64,000 bases of DNA from Saccharomycopsis fibuligera x Saccharomycopsis cf. fibuligera (Eukaryota > Ascomycota > Saccharomycetes > Ascoideales > Saccharomycopsidaceae), in contig CP012816.1 of the NCBI GenBank assembly GCA_001936135.1, positions 2,477,501 through 2,541,500 of the forward strand, read 5' to 3'. The translations under genes were made by a program, and so were the position numbers. Positions 39,388-50,120 of the stretch are shown here, piece after piece. Positions within the stretch are counted from its first letter, which is position 1, and each line of letters opens with the position of its first letter. Below the pieces are notes generated by a model. The model worked only from the letters and a program-made list of their open reading frames with translations. It did no database searches and was not told where the DNA came from.

Positions 39388-41148
39388 GTTTGTAGTGTCT
39401 TGGGAGATAGCTAAACAATTAACCGTAGAGATTACCGAGGCATGCTATTTATGCTCGACTCTCCTTTCATTTGAGACATTAGTGATGCATGTTGGGATTT
39501 TCATCCGTTCTGCGAGACTGGTCTTGCCAAACAAGAGACTCACAAAAAATGCAGTCTTATTGTATATAGACTGCGCTTCCCTGAACCTGAATAGAGGTTT
39601 TGTTGGACCAGCACCTGGACCCGTATTTCGAAATCTATCAATTAACTGCTACCACAGATTGGCGAGATTTTAATATAGCTCCAGTAGCCTGTGTTGACCT
39701 GCGCGATTCGACACAGAAAATACTCTAGTGGTCGCTGGCGCGGTTTATTTATTTTCCGCCGTGTTCCATCCCCCAAAACCTGTTTGGTCAATCAACGCAA
39801 ATATTTGTAAGCACCCATACTTTGAGAATTTTTTCCGTGGCGTGGTACCTCATATAGAGACGAAAAGCAAAATAAAAAGAACGAAAAAATTTTTTTTTTT
39901 TTTCGACAATTACAAGTCCACTTTCCTTACAGTATGTAGCATGTTATTATACAAAACAAACGCGGCCATCTCAGGTCAAGCCTTTCAATGCCATTCGGTC
40001 GTAGCAAAAAAAAGTTTTTTGTAGCTTCACTGAGCCCAGAACTTTTCTGTAAACCAAGCACCTCTTCGCGCTTCCCAGAAACGGCGAGCAATTGCGGCAT
40101 TTGTAATCCTGCGGTGTGCGCGACTCGTACCAGAAAGAAAGAAAAAAAAAACTTCCTCAAACTTTGCAGCATGAATATTTGAAAAACTTGGGGAAAAGGC
40201 CCGAGTCCACGCCCACGGTTGCAAGTTTCTGTCGTGACAGTATCAGTCGAACAATTTGTATACCAACCGTTGATACGTACTTCACAAAAGAGGTTGATCC
40301 TTTTTGGTGGTTGCCGAGCACGTACTAGTGGCCCGATTTTAGAATTGGACAGTCGATTTGTGAGAGTGTGCGTACGCATTATATGGCGCAATGTAGCACC
40401 TGTAGGTTACAGCCTGTATCAAATGCCTTCTGGGATAGAGTGAAAGCATCACGAGCTAGATCTTATTTACAATAGTTTACAAATTTGCACGTTTGTTATG
40501 TCCTGTCACCAGTGAGGCAGCGGGGGAAAACTCACGCGACTGGTGGCAGCAACTCCGAGACACATAGCGCTTGTTAACAAGGCGATTAAACAAAGTTTAG
40601 TGATAACTTCAATGAAACCGAGGTGTTGCAAGTTGTCCATGGCGAACTCTGTGTGTGTTTGCGTGCGGGACGTTTGAATACTATTGCGGTGTTCAGCGGG
40701 AAACCGCGAGCGGGAAAAACAGCGAAAACGCAGGCGTTATGGTGAGAGAAAGAGAAAGAAAAGGAAAAAAAAAAAAAAAAAAAACTGGTCCCGTGCGATT
40801 TTGCGATATTCAGCCTGACTCACCCCTTCTGAATGGGGCCATCGTAGCTCCCGTGGCCTGCGGCGGTGGAGCCAGTGTCATTATATATAGTTCAGCATAC
40901 CCCATAGCGCTGAGTTTTAGCGATGGGCAAGCAGCCTTGCAAGCGTCTGCTTGGTTGTTCCTATTCTGTTATCGACACTCCTTGGTTTGTCAAACTGCTG
41001 TTCTCCATACCATGCTGTTTTGATCAGAAAACAGTGTGGCAGCCAGCATACATTAATTCACACCGCACATCCTAAAACCGTTTTTCTATCAAAGAAACAG
41101 CAACAGCACCACCACTACTGCTACTTTACACAGCGTAGTATCGCCAGA
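39388..41148. promoter_or_regulatory. 1.8 kb spacer between the large membrane protein and the orphan GC-rich gene
   Basis: Base composition shifts from A+T-rich to G+C-rich across it. Contains a 20-nt poly(A) tract (40765-40784) and TATATATA (40882-40889), 260 bp before the next ATG. Overlapping frames on both strands are not supported as genes and no tRNA was found. Confidence 0.5.
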
Positions 41149-41588
41149 ATGGGTGTCTTGCTAACCATAACCTCGGCACTTGCCATCATCAAGTTCATGG
41201 AGACCGCATTTGGCGAGCCTGACCTCGTTAGCTATACCAATGAAGACTACTATCAAATCGCGGCGGACGCAAGCCACTCCGTCAATGATACCGCCGATAG
41301 CAGCAGTGAAAAAGTGCTGCAACCAGTGCTGCCAGGTGTTGAGACCAATAACCCCACGGCTGCCACAGCCGGCATTACCAGCAGTGCGGCACATGCCCGC
41401 TTGATCAGTTTGATCCAGAGGTACGACAATACAGCTGTCAGCAAGCGCGGCCGCGGCCGCAGCGGCAGCGGCAGCGGCAGCGGCAGCAGCAATCCTTGCG
41501 CCTCTAATCGCGCAGATGCGGCTAGCAGCAGTGCGGACTTGAAAACGTCAGTCACCACTGCCGTCGCCGTCCGCGAGACCAGCAGCAA

Positions 41589-41629
<41 letters not shown>

Positions 41630-42204
41630 ATAAAAGCCAGCGCAACGGAGGGAGCCGTTTGCGCTCGATTGACGTCATTAGCCGCATTGTGGAAAGAGAC
41701 GAAAAGTGCCAGCACAACTCGGTGTCGCCGCCAGTGAACAATACCCTTGAGAGACTTGTCAGCAGTCTCGCCTGCATCGACGACGGGCTTAGCAGTTACC
41801 ACCACGCGGGACTTGTCTCTTCTCGCCACGGGCCGGCACCGCCGTCGAGACCAACCCCGGCCGCACCGAGCCTTGTTTACAACCATGGCGCAAAGAACAA
41901 GGGCGCCAACAACAAGAATAAGAGCAAAAGCAGCGCCAGCGCCGGCGCCAGCGCCTCCCAGCCAACGCGGCCCAAGAAGCCAAAGCAGAGAGCCGCCGCC
42001 GGTGCCGTGCACCCAGCGGCGTACAACCCCGCTAGGGTGCTCAACAACACCACGACGCAGCGCCAGGACGTGTTGCGCAAGGCCGTGGTGCTAGAACAAG
42101 CAATGAAGAAGGCTGAGCAGGATGGCGCTGTGGCGGGCACCAGAGGTGCCAGGTACAGTCGCTTCTTAACGGCGGTAAAGCAGGAGAGCGTTGCCGGATG
42201 CTGA
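41149..42204 (+). CDS. Orphan low-complexity protein in a GC-rich island
   Basis: 351 aa from the first in-frame ATG, MGVLLTITSALAIIKFMETA. The N-terminus (about 45 residues) may be a membrane segment or hydrophobic helix. The middle is built from short-unit repeats: Ser-Gly (GCGGCA-type codons near 41460) and Asn-Gly (AACGGC, near 41590), then Ala/Lys/Asn-rich sequence. A conserved-looking C-terminal segment reads ARVLNNTTTQRQDVLRKAVV and LEQAMKKAEQDG, ending RYSRFLTAVKQESVAGC. I recognise no domain. Codon use is extremely G/C-ending compared with all other genes here except FBP1. Competing frames on the opposite strand exist because of GC content, but a TATA box and a codon-like repeat structure favour this one. 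Confidence 0.6.
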
Positions 42205-43014
42205 TGCTGATGCCGGCTCTGAAGGTTTTGTTGGTTGACGACGGCTGCCGGCTGCGGGCGGCTGGCAAGCTGCCGTCATCATGTGCTGTTGTGCTGTTGT
42301 GCTGCTGTGTTGCTTGTCTTGTGTTTTGTGTCTTGTGTTTTGCTGCTCTATGGTTGTTCTGCTACGCTGCCGTGCTGCTTTCCGTTGCGCGGCACTGCGA
42401 TTTCTGTTTAGCCAATGCACCGACTTTGGGATTTGTTATGTTATGACATAGCGTAGCAACTGTAGCGCCCTGGACTATACAGCGTATAGCCACTTGCTCG
42501 CTGGCTGCCGGCTGCGGAGCTGATGCCAGGTCAGAGCTGGTCTCTGTGCAGCGCTTCTTGGATCGATTGCCGCTGGACGGTCCAGAGAACTGCAGAGCCG
42601 CCGCGCTGCAGTGTGCGCTCGTAGTGCGTGCAGCAGTAAGCGGGCGATGGGCGATACGCTTGCTGTGGCTCGGTGCTGGCTCCACATTGTGATACTGCGA
42701 CGAGTCATGCGCTGGAGCGCGCCCGTAATTGCGATACACCGACGTCCCGGACATTTTTGCTGTTCTTCTGTAGTGGCCGGCGGTTTTGTTTTGTTTTGCT
42801 TTGTTTTGTTTTTTTCTGCCGGGTGACGGAGACTCCTCCGTGCAGCCCGCTCCCGCAAAATCCCCGGGGTCCTTCGACGCCCTCCGCACTAGTCGGCTAA
42901 CCAGCTAGCCCAGTGTCAGTCAGTGGCGCTTTACAAGCCGCTCGCTCCTGGGTGGGCACTGGAGAGCGGCCGCCGCCGTCAATCGACACCGGCTGAAAAG
43001 AAGGACTGCGCAGC

Positions 43015-43040
43015 GCCGCTCCCGCCGCGGCGGGAGCGGC
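43015..43040. repeat. 26-bp perfect palindrome
   Basis: GCCGCTCCCGCCG followed immediately by its reverse complement, centred on CCGCGG. Confidence 0.85.
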
Positions 43041-43310
43041 TGCCGCGGCCGCCGCCATCGTCGTCTTCTTCGTATTCGCGGCCATCGTCACGGCCATCGC
43101 CGCCACCATCGCCGCCACCACTGCGATGTTGCAATCGGCTAGCAGTTATACTGCGAGCGTACTTGCTGCGCAAGTCCTGTGTTCCAGCAAATTCGTAGCA
43201 ACGTCGTCCGTCCGCCGCCCACACAGCGGCGCGCGCGCCCTGCACCCGCAGGCTCATCGCATCCCGCCTTTCTCCAGGTTTTCTGTATTTGCTAGCTTTC
43301 GGGATCCTGC

Positions 43311-43342
43311 AGCTGCAGCACCGCTGAGCTGCAGCACCGCTG
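43311..43342 (+). repeat. 16-bp tandem duplication in the FBP1 promoter
   Basis: AGCTGCAGCACCGCTG occurs twice head to tail (43311-43326, 43327-43342). Confidence 0.85.
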
Positions 43343-43397
43343 AGCAAGAAAGACGCACTGCACAAACCTCCGAGCTTCTCCAGAAAATTCACTCTCG

Positions 43398-43427
43398 CCC
43401 CAGCCCCAGCCCCAGCCCCAGCCCCAG
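43398..43427 (+). repeat. Five tandem CCCCAG units
   Basis: Hexamer CCCCAG repeated five times without interruption, 46 bp before the TATA box. Confidence 0.85.
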
Positions 43428-43452
43428 CAGCCAGGCCCAGCAGCTGCGCTTC

Positions 43453-43472
43453 TCTGCTCTGCTCTGCTCTGC
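43453..43472 (+). repeat. Four tandem TCTGC units abutting the TATA box
   Basis: TCTGC x4, immediately followed by TATAAATA. Confidence 0.85.
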
Positions 43473-43480
43473 TATAAATA
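43473..43480 (+). promoter_or_regulatory. FBP1 TATA box
   Basis: TATAAATA, 193 bp before the start codon, followed by a C/T-rich leader without ATG. Confidence 0.6.
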
Positions 43481-43672
43481 CAAAGCTGCCACTGCTCTTT
43501 CCTCTGATTCTTTCCCTGTTTCTTTCTCTTCTTTTCTCCTGTTCCTGTCGTCCCATACTCTCCATCTCTGTCTTTGTCCTTTTCTCTTTCCCATTCACAG
43601 GTTGGCGACTACTGTATTTTCTTGCTCCCTCACACACGCTTGCTTCTCCACACACGCTCGCCCCACGCTACA

Positions 43673-44698
43673 ATGGCCACTCTCGCACAGGATAACAATA
43701 TCCAAACCGACATCGTCACCTTGACGAGATTCATTCTCGAGCAGCAACGCAGCTTGTCCAAGCCCGCCACCGGCGAGCTTACTCTCTTGTTGAACTCGCT
43801 CCAGTTCGCGTTCAAGTTCATTGCACACACCATCAGAAGAGCTGAGTTGGTCAACTTGATTGGGCTTGCCGGGTTCCAGAACTCCACCGGCGATGACCAG
43901 AAGAAGTTGGACGTTATCGGTGACGAAATATTCATCAACGCCATGAAGGCCTCCAAGAACGTCAAGCTCGTCGTCTCTGAGGAGCAGGAGGACTTGATTG
44001 TCTTCGAAGGCCCAGGCAACTATGCCGTCGTCTGCGACCCAATTGACGGTTCTTCCAACATTGACGCCGGTGTTTCCGTGGGCACCATTTTTGGCATTTA
44101 CAAGCTTGCCGAAAACTCCACCGGCAACATCAACGATGTGTTGAGACCGGGCAACGAAATGGTGGCTGCTGGCTACACCATGTACGGCGCTTCCGCACAC
44201 TTGATGCTTACCACCGGCGACGGCGTTAACGGTTTTACCTTGGATACCCAGCTTGGCGAGTTTATTCTCACCCAACCAGACTTGAAGATCCCAAAAAGCA
44301 GAGCAATCTACTCTATCAATGAGGGTAACGCTGCCTACTGGCAAAAATCAAGCTTCGACTTTATCAACTCTCTCAAAAAGCCACAAAAAGACACTGGCAA
44401 ACCATACTCTGCCCGTTACATTGGCTCCATGGTGGCAGACGTCCACAGAACCTTACTTTACGGCGGGTTGTTTGCTTACCCATCCGATGCGAAGTCTAAG
44501 ACCGGTAAGTTGAGATTGCTTTACGAGTGTTTCCCAATGGCCCTTCTATTGGAACAAGCTGGTGGCAGGGCTGTGAACGATAAGGGCGAAAGAATCTTGG
44601 ATTTGGTTCCTAGAGCAATCCACGATAAGAGTGGTATCTGGTTGGGCAGTTATGATGAAATCGAAAAGTTTTTGGTTGCCACCAAGGGTTCCAATTAA
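43673..44698 (+). CDS. FBP1: Fructose-1,6-bisphosphatase
   Basis: Gluconeogenic enzyme that hydrolyses fructose 1,6-bisphosphate to fructose 6-phosphate in the cytosol. The 341-aa product begins MATLAQDNNIQTDIVTLTRF and carries FAFKFIAHTIRRAELVNLIG, the metal-binding VCDPIDGSSNIDAGVSVGTI, SARYIGSMVADVHRTLLYGG and the family signature GKLRLLYECFPMALLLEQAGG (residue count and order as in S. cerevisiae Fbp1, 348 aa). The first ATG is used; upstream in-frame codons have none. In S. cerevisiae the enzyme is glucose-repressed, and the repeat-rich promoter may serve that control, but no clear CSRE (Cat8/Sip4) site was seen. Codon use is G/C-rich at the 5' end and turns A/T-rich toward the 3' end. 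It converges with ELP1. Confidence 0.97.
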   Translation: MATLAQDNNIQTDIVTLTRFILEQQRSLSKPATGELTLLLNSLQFAFKFIAHTIRRAELVNLIGLAGFQNSTGDDQKKLDVIGDEIFINAMKASKNVKLVVSEEQEDLIVFEGPGNYAVVCDPIDGSSNIDAGVSVGTIFGIYKLAENSTGNINDVLRPGNEMVAAGYTMYGASAHLMLTTGDGVNGFTLDTQLGEFILTQPDLKIPKSRAIYSINEGNAAYWQKSSFDFINSLKKPQKDTGKPYSARYIGSMVADVHRTLLYGGLFAYPSDAKSKTGKLRLLYECFPMALLLEQAGGRAVNDKGERILDLVPRAIHDKSGIWLGSYDEIEKFLVATKGSN

Positions 44699-45526
44699 GG
44701 CTCCGGAGCTGATAAGCCTTGATTTAATCTAACAGACAATGCTGTTGTGTCTTCGGCTTTAGCGCTGCTGGATTATTTTAGTTTTGCTTGCTAATTTTTC
44801 GTTGCAATTTATTTATGCAAGTTCAAAGGAAAAGTAAAATACCAAAAGCTAAAAACTAGAGAGAAAAAAAAAAAATAAAAAATAAAAAAAATAAAAAAAT
44901 AAAATAAAATAAAATAAAATAAACAAAGGTTGAGACGCTTCGGAGTTTCCGAATGCAGAAAACACTGGCGAAATAAAGTTTTGCGGTGTCCTGTCCCCGG
45001 GGCAATGAGCAATTGCTAAAGTTAACGATTATTATAATAACCACATACTTGCTTTTCCCTGCTCTCTCACTCAACATCACAACGCCTAGTAACCCCCCCC
45101 CATCTTCCCATGCTGTTTGGTTTTTTATTTTATAATAGAGGAAAACTACACTACATTACAGTTGGCTTAGTCTAGTTTAGTTGAGTTCAGTTGTTGTATT
45201 CTACGTTTTGCAGTGTAACGAATTTTATTCGTTTAATTTTTTTTTTTTTTTTTTTTATTACATATTCCGAACCTGTTTAATTTCTACGTGCCATGTTACT
45301 TACATTTAAGCTCTTTTAATGAAAACGACTATTACTTTTTTTCACCGCGGTCTTGATTCATACACGTATATACAAAAAAGCTACAAACACCAAATACGCA
45401 AATAAAATCATGCATGCATTCGAAAATTGAAAAGAGATAGATTCTTTAGCCAAAATAAATAGTAAAAGTAACAATGACAATAATATATAGAAAATAAAAT
45501 CTGACATACTCCACAAACTAGCATAC
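44699..45526. other. Convergent spacer between FBP1 and ELP1
   Basis: 828 bp returning to A+T-rich composition, with A/T microsatellite-like runs around 44860-44920 and a 20-nt poly(T) at 45237-45256. No supported gene. Confidence 0.55.
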
Positions 45527-48500
45527 TCAATAATCCAAGATTGCAAAGTTTTCAAAATCTTTAATCACTGGCGTTGGAATCTCATCAATCAAGTATAACT
45601 CTCCCTTATCATTCACTCTTGTTCTGTCGTCTTCAGTCATGCTGTAAACTTCGGCAACGTTTTCCTGAAGCAACTTAATCACTTCCTGGAAGTTCTTTTG
45701 CACCGTGTATGCTTGTTCAAATCGTTTCATTCTAGTTAATCCTTCTATAAGTCTTCTAGCTTCAGGTTCAGCTTCTCTCAAACGATCAATCAATCTGCCA
45801 ATGGAACTAATAAGATACTCTTCTTCGTAAATGGTGCCTTTTTTGCCTCTAGCTCTTTTACGTTCTTCACGGCGACGGTTCTTTGCAGTTCTTCTCGAAG
45901 CGCCAGTTTGGGCAGTGCCCGCAGTTTTACCGGTATATCTAGTAAAAAAGGACTCTCTAGTAGAAGTTTCAGAAGCAACAATAGAAACATCATCAGGGGT
46001 ATCAAACTCATTACCAACTGCTGCTTCACTAAGGCCATAAAATGCGTATGGGTCTTCTCTCTTCTTAGATCTTAATTCTCTTAATCTTCTGACTTGGGAA
46101 TTGATCTGTCCTTTGCAATCACTGACCAACTCAGCAATGGTACCGAATCCTTCACCCACCAATGATTCAATTTGCTCACTCATAAGTTCTGGTCTATTCG
46201 CTTTACTAATCAACAAGATAGCATCATCATAGTGGTAATCTTTGCAATACAATTGAATAGCTTCTTCAATGTTATGCAAGTAGTTATATTCGATGTAAGC
46301 AGCATCTTGATATTTGTGAGATTCACTCAACCCTTCCACTAATCTTTCACAAGTCTCTTCGAGTTTGTCGCCGAATTTTTCGCTATTGAAGTTAATTATA
46401 GATAATGCGCTCTTCCAGTTCTTGGCTAAAATATCTGCTTCTATTGCTGAAGTGTAATCTTCCAACATCTCGTAGGTTAAACCAGCTTCGTAGAATTTGC
46501 TATCGTCATACAACGCATCGGCATAATGTTTCAATATTTCATTCTTTCTGTCATTATGGTAGTGATAAAGTTTCAATGCCTGTTTGTATAATCCATGGTT
46601 TATCATATAGGTATTAAATTCTTGAGTGATCTTTGCCTTTTTGTCAGCATTATCTCTCTCCTGCTCTTCAATGGCAAACAAATGATCAAGCGCTTTGGAG
46701 TAATTCTTCAAAAAGTCATCAATCAAAAATTGTTTTCTCAATTGCTCTTGAACGTGTAAGTTTTGCAAAAATGGTAAATATTCTTTTGGATCCTTTTGTG
46801 ACTGTTGAGCAATCAACAACGTCAATGGAATATCGTATAATCCTAACGCGGTTTTATATAATAAATTTACATCCTGCAACAAACACAAATATTGAATAGA
46901 TTTCTCCTTTTGTTCCTCATCTGCAAATCCAGAGATAAGCTTCAAAGCATCTTTCAAGTTTGGTGGAGTCTGAGAAGCAAATGCAGTTAATATAGTACGT
47001 GGATATTTGCCGTTGTACTTTGGCGTTAGCAAGATGGACAATATGGCTTGACATATCTTATTCACCTTGCTTGGTGCAGCCGTAGAGTTAGTGACGTTGG
47101 CAGCACCATTCTGTGGCCCAGTTGGCTGACCATTCTCTTGTGCTATCTTGAGTGTTTCCTGATACAAATTAACAGTTTCTCTATATTTAGTTACAGCAAC
47201 ATTGTCATTGTGTAAACAACCAACAAACAAGTTCAAATGGTCTTCAGAATCTATAACATTAATGAAATGCTCCAAGTTCTTGAAAAAAAGTTCAGAATCA
47301 TAATCATGCAATATGTCCAAATCAATTCTATGGGTACGACAAATCAAAAATGCTTCCTTGTATTTCTTAAGACGGATATTTTTTCTGATTTCTGTCAATA
47401 CCATGATTCTAGGATAAATTGTTTCCAAATTACCTCTTGGTGCTTGCAAGACGACGGAGAAATTTGAAGGTGAAACAGAGATCAAGATCGAGCCTCTTTC
47501 AATTGCTCTAATTCTTTCATCCTCAAAAGAAACAACACCGTTGTTGTTATTGTTGTGATTGACAATGACCTCTTTATCCGTCGTGCGGAGTTCATCATCG
47601 GTTATCTTGTAAGTGGAAAAATCATTGTTTAAATGAACAAACCTAAGTTGATGTTGAGCTGTGGTAAATAACAAATGAGATTGAGTAACCTTAATAGAAG
47701 TAACTGCACTAGTAAGATGTCTATCGTTAACAAAAAGCTTACCATTAGATGCCAAGCCAAAGACAATCATATTGGATTCTGTGATGTAGCGTGTGTCAAT
47801 ATAATCGGCAGATTCAGTTTTGTCAATGACATGATAATCATAGCATAATTGGCCTAATTGGCAAATTTGAGCCATGGAGAAATCCTTTGGGTTGATGTTG
47901 TACACTTTGGCATTAGCGGTTTCAAAGGTTATTGATTTATAGGTGGAATGCGATTTCAATAGAATTGCTTTTACCGGTGGTTGAATGACCGTGTGTACTA
48001 CTGGCACTTTGATATCTTGTAAATTGATGATGATAATTTTAGTATTTTTGGCGGATAAATCATCAATCAAAATGCCTACCATATGGTTTTCGGCAAAAGC
48101 TACCTGTCTCAAGTTGAAATTTTGATGTTCAAACAAGTCCTTTTTACTTAATGAAGATAGAACCGATGGTATGGTCTTCTTTTTGACCGAATACCTTGCG
48201 AATTTAATTCCTGACGCTGTAATAATGGCGAATCTTTCATTAGACTTTGAAATGGAAAAATCAAGAACATTTTCATCAACGTTGATTTCACGGAATGCCA
48301 TAGGAGGCGGGACATTAGCAAGGGAAATAGGAGTAATGTTGCAAGTATTCCCGTCAATCACACCAGTCATACTAATATCTGAAGGGGACACTGTAGGTCC
48401 TGATATCACACTATACGCCAAGTCTATGATTTCAACCAGACTATCGGTAGCAAGCATAAACGTTAATGGCTTTTCTGTGTGCCATTTTAAATATTTGATA

Positions 48501-49675
48501 TCTTTTTTACTAACAGAAAAAATTTCTTGTTTTAAGTACCAGTAATAGTTTTTCATGGTCCAAAGTTGAACAGATTTATCCAATACCACAGCTAAAACCT
48601 CAGAACTGTTATTCCAAGCTAAGTCTTTGACCTTGGTGTGAAGTGGTAATCTAAGGCTAAAATCGCCGTGTCTCAAACCGTTTCTCTCAAAAAATACCAA
48701 GTCTAAGTCTTCTTCGACATCTTTTTTGTCAACGAGCTCTGGATTGATTAAAATGTCCTTAACAGTATGGTCATGCTTGTCATTTGGGTGTTTTCTTTGA
48801 GTGGATGCGATCAAAGCACCTTGAGGCTTCCATGCTAAATTATCTTCTAATCCGTTAACTGGTTCAGAGACACTATCCAAATTACCTTCACGATCAAAAA
48901 CTCTTATAAGACGACGCTCAACTTCTTGTATCTTCTCAATAACAGAAACTGCAAAATACTGGCAATCGCCTCTCCATGAAATTGCTATTTTTCCAAGGTC
49001 AAATTCACTTTTTACACCTTCATCAATCTTAGCAGGCATTGTAGGATCTCTTATTTCTTCACCTTCTTTCAAACCAGAGTTCTGCAAACTTTCCAACATT
49101 GCTCTTTCAGCGGCTTTGGCACCTCTACCTTTGAATTGAGTTTCCCTTTTACCCCATCCAACACTAACATGTTTAGATCTATTGGCATCTTCGACAGTAA
49201 GTGGCCTTTCAGCAATAGGTTCAAACTGTCTACTAAGCAAGATCATATTTTTAGCGCCACTTATTAAACACAAGACTTCATCATCCGGAGACCATTGAGC
49301 GCTTAATATACCATCAGAGATTGACCCTACAATTTCAATAACCACAGAGTCTAGATCGTCTGGGTTGGATGGGTCGTAGGTAGCGGTTATGATGTCACCT
49401 TTTGCAAGAATGAAGATGAGTTGACAAATATCCGAGAAGTGGGCAAATGATACAATTTTATCGCTAGGATCGACGTTGAATGTTGATAAAACTTGAACAT
49501 GACCTGACTTTTCGTATTGTTGAACTTCGATAGAGCCGTCAAATTCACCAGGTCCAAGGGCAACAGTGAGACAGTTGGTGATTGTGTCAAAGACGCTGGC
49601 AGCCAATGGAAGGTCAGGCGCAAGCGTCGACGAAGGAGCTATTATACCTCTATTCAAAAATACCAAATTACGCAT
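45527..49675 (-). CDS. ELP1: Elongator complex subunit Elp1 (Iki3)
   Basis: Scaffold subunit of Elongator, which modifies U34 of tRNA anticodons. The 1382-aa product starts MRNLVFLNRG, as the family does; upstream in-frame codons contain no ATG. Two WD40 propellers occupy roughly residues 1-740, then a TPR-like helical region (blocks LTPKYNGKYPRTILTAFASQ and ALKLYHYHNDRKNEILKHYA). Near the C-terminus lies the diagnostic basic, tRNA-binding motif SRRTAKNRRREERKRARGKK followed by GTIYEEEYLI. Length matches S. cerevisiae Elp1 (1349 aa). It is followed divergently by CCW14 and ATP10, which are also close to ELP1 and FBP1 in S. cerevisiae. Confidence 0.96.
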   Translation of the reverse strand: MRNLVFLNRGIIAPSSTLAPDLPLAASVFDTITNCLTVALGPGEFDGSIEVQQYEKSGHVQVLSTFNVDPSDKIVSFAHFSDICQLIFILAKGDIITATYDPSNPDDLDSVVIEIVGSISDGILSAQWSPDDEVLCLISGAKNMILLSRQFEPIAERPLTVEDANRSKHVSVGWGKRETQFKGRGAKAAERAMLESLQNSGLKEGEEIRDPTMPAKIDEGVKSEFDLGKIAISWRGDCQYFAVSVIEKIQEVERRLIRVFDREGNLDSVSEPVNGLEDNLAWKPQGALIASTQRKHPNDKHDHTVKDILINPELVDKKDVEEDLDLVFFERNGLRHGDFSLRLPLHTKVKDLAWNNSSEVLAVVLDKSVQLWTMKNYYWYLKQEIFSVSKKDIKYLKWHTEKPLTFMLATDSLVEIIDLAYSVISGPTVSPSDISMTGVIDGNTCNITPISLANVPPPMAFREINVDENVLDFSISKSNERFAIITASGIKFARYSVKKKTIPSVLSSLSKKDLFEHQNFNLRQVAFAENHMVGILIDDLSAKNTKIIIINLQDIKVPVVHTVIQPPVKAILLKSHSTYKSITFETANAKVYNINPKDFSMAQICQLGQLCYDYHVIDKTESADYIDTRYITESNMIVFGLASNGKLFVNDRHLTSAVTSIKVTQSHLLFTTAQHQLRFVHLNNDFSTYKITDDELRTTDKEVIVNHNNNNNGVVSFEDERIRAIERGSILISVSPSNFSVVLQAPRGNLETIYPRIMVLTEIRKNIRLKKYKEAFLICRTHRIDLDILHDYDSELFFKNLEHFINVIDSEDHLNLFVGCLHNDNVAVTKYRETVNLYQETLKIAQENGQPTGPQNGAANVTNSTAAPSKVNKICQAILSILLTPKYNGKYPRTILTAFASQTPPNLKDALKLISGFADEEQKEKSIQYLCLLQDVNLLYKTALGLYDIPLTLLIAQQSQKDPKEYLPFLQNLHVQEQLRKQFLIDDFLKNYSKALDHLFAIEEQERDNADKKAKITQEFNTYMINHGLYKQALKLYHYHNDRKNEILKHYADALYDDSKFYEAGLTYEMLEDYTSAIEADILAKNWKSALSIINFNSEKFGDKLEETCERLVEGLSESHKYQDAAYIEYNYLHNIEEAIQLYCKDYHYDDAILLISKANRPELMSEQIESLVGEGFGTIAELVSDCKGQINSQVRRLRELRSKKREDPYAFYGLSEAAVGNEFDTPDDVSIVASETSTRESFFTRYTGKTAGTAQTGASRRTAKNRRREERKRARGKKGTIYEEEYLISSIGRLIDRLREAEPEARRLIEGLTRMKRFEQAYTVQKNFQEVIKLLQENVAEVYSMTEDDRTRVNDKGELYLIDEIPTPVIKDFENFAILDY

Positions 49676-50120
49676 TCTGAATGACAAGCGCTGTGGCGGT
49701 TATGATGTTGCTGACGGTTAGGTTAATGATCTATGGCTAATGGAGACCAGATCTAGGAAGGGTTTTCAAGAAAAAAAAATTTTCTTTTTTGGGATCTCGA
49801 TGAGTATTATGCGATTTAATGCATGTGTCATCCATATATGTATATATATGCATAGTTATGTATATTAACTGTGTGAAACAAGCTGATATGAACAGTATAG
49901 CGGTTCCAAAAATAAGGACTCTGACACACTGTAAGCAAATACAACTTTCAAACAGCCTTTGAGTTTCTGTTCCAAGGTATATATATATATCCTATATTTC
50001 TCCCAGTTCTTATCTTTACCCCATATTTGTAGCTCATTTCTTCTCTCCCGAAAATATAGTTAAGCCATCTATCTTTACGGTATATCTCAATATTGCATTT
50101 GTGAACCATATTCCTTAATC
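49676..50120. promoter_or_regulatory. Divergent promoter of ELP1 and CCW14
   Basis: 445 bp. TATATATATATAT at 49978-49990, about 130 bp before the CCW14 start, is a likely TATA box; an AT/GCAT-rich stretch lies near 49830-49860. Confidence 0.55.

Larger units (their letters stand above)
42205..43672. promoter_or_regulatory. GC-rich 1.5 kb upstream region of FBP1
   Basis: Highly G+C-rich, with several short repeats, a 26-bp perfect palindrome and a pyrimidine-rich leader. TATAAATA is at 43473-43480 and the FBP1 ATG at 43673; the roughly 190 bp between them contain no ATG. Long frames on both strands (for example 42362-42889 minus) follow from the lack of A/T-rich stop codons and have no recognised homology. 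Confidence 0.55.

Noticed and set aside
39927-40443. Several 65-154-codon overlapping frames
   Set aside because: They overlap on both strands with mixed composition and no recognised domain.
42362-42889. 175-codon minus-strand frame upstream of FBP1
   Set aside because: Long frames on both strands are expected in this GC-rich stretch; no homology or start context.
45527-49675. Antisense frames inside ELP1 (for example 48171-48545)
   Set aside because: They are shadows of the ELP1 reading frame with no independent features.
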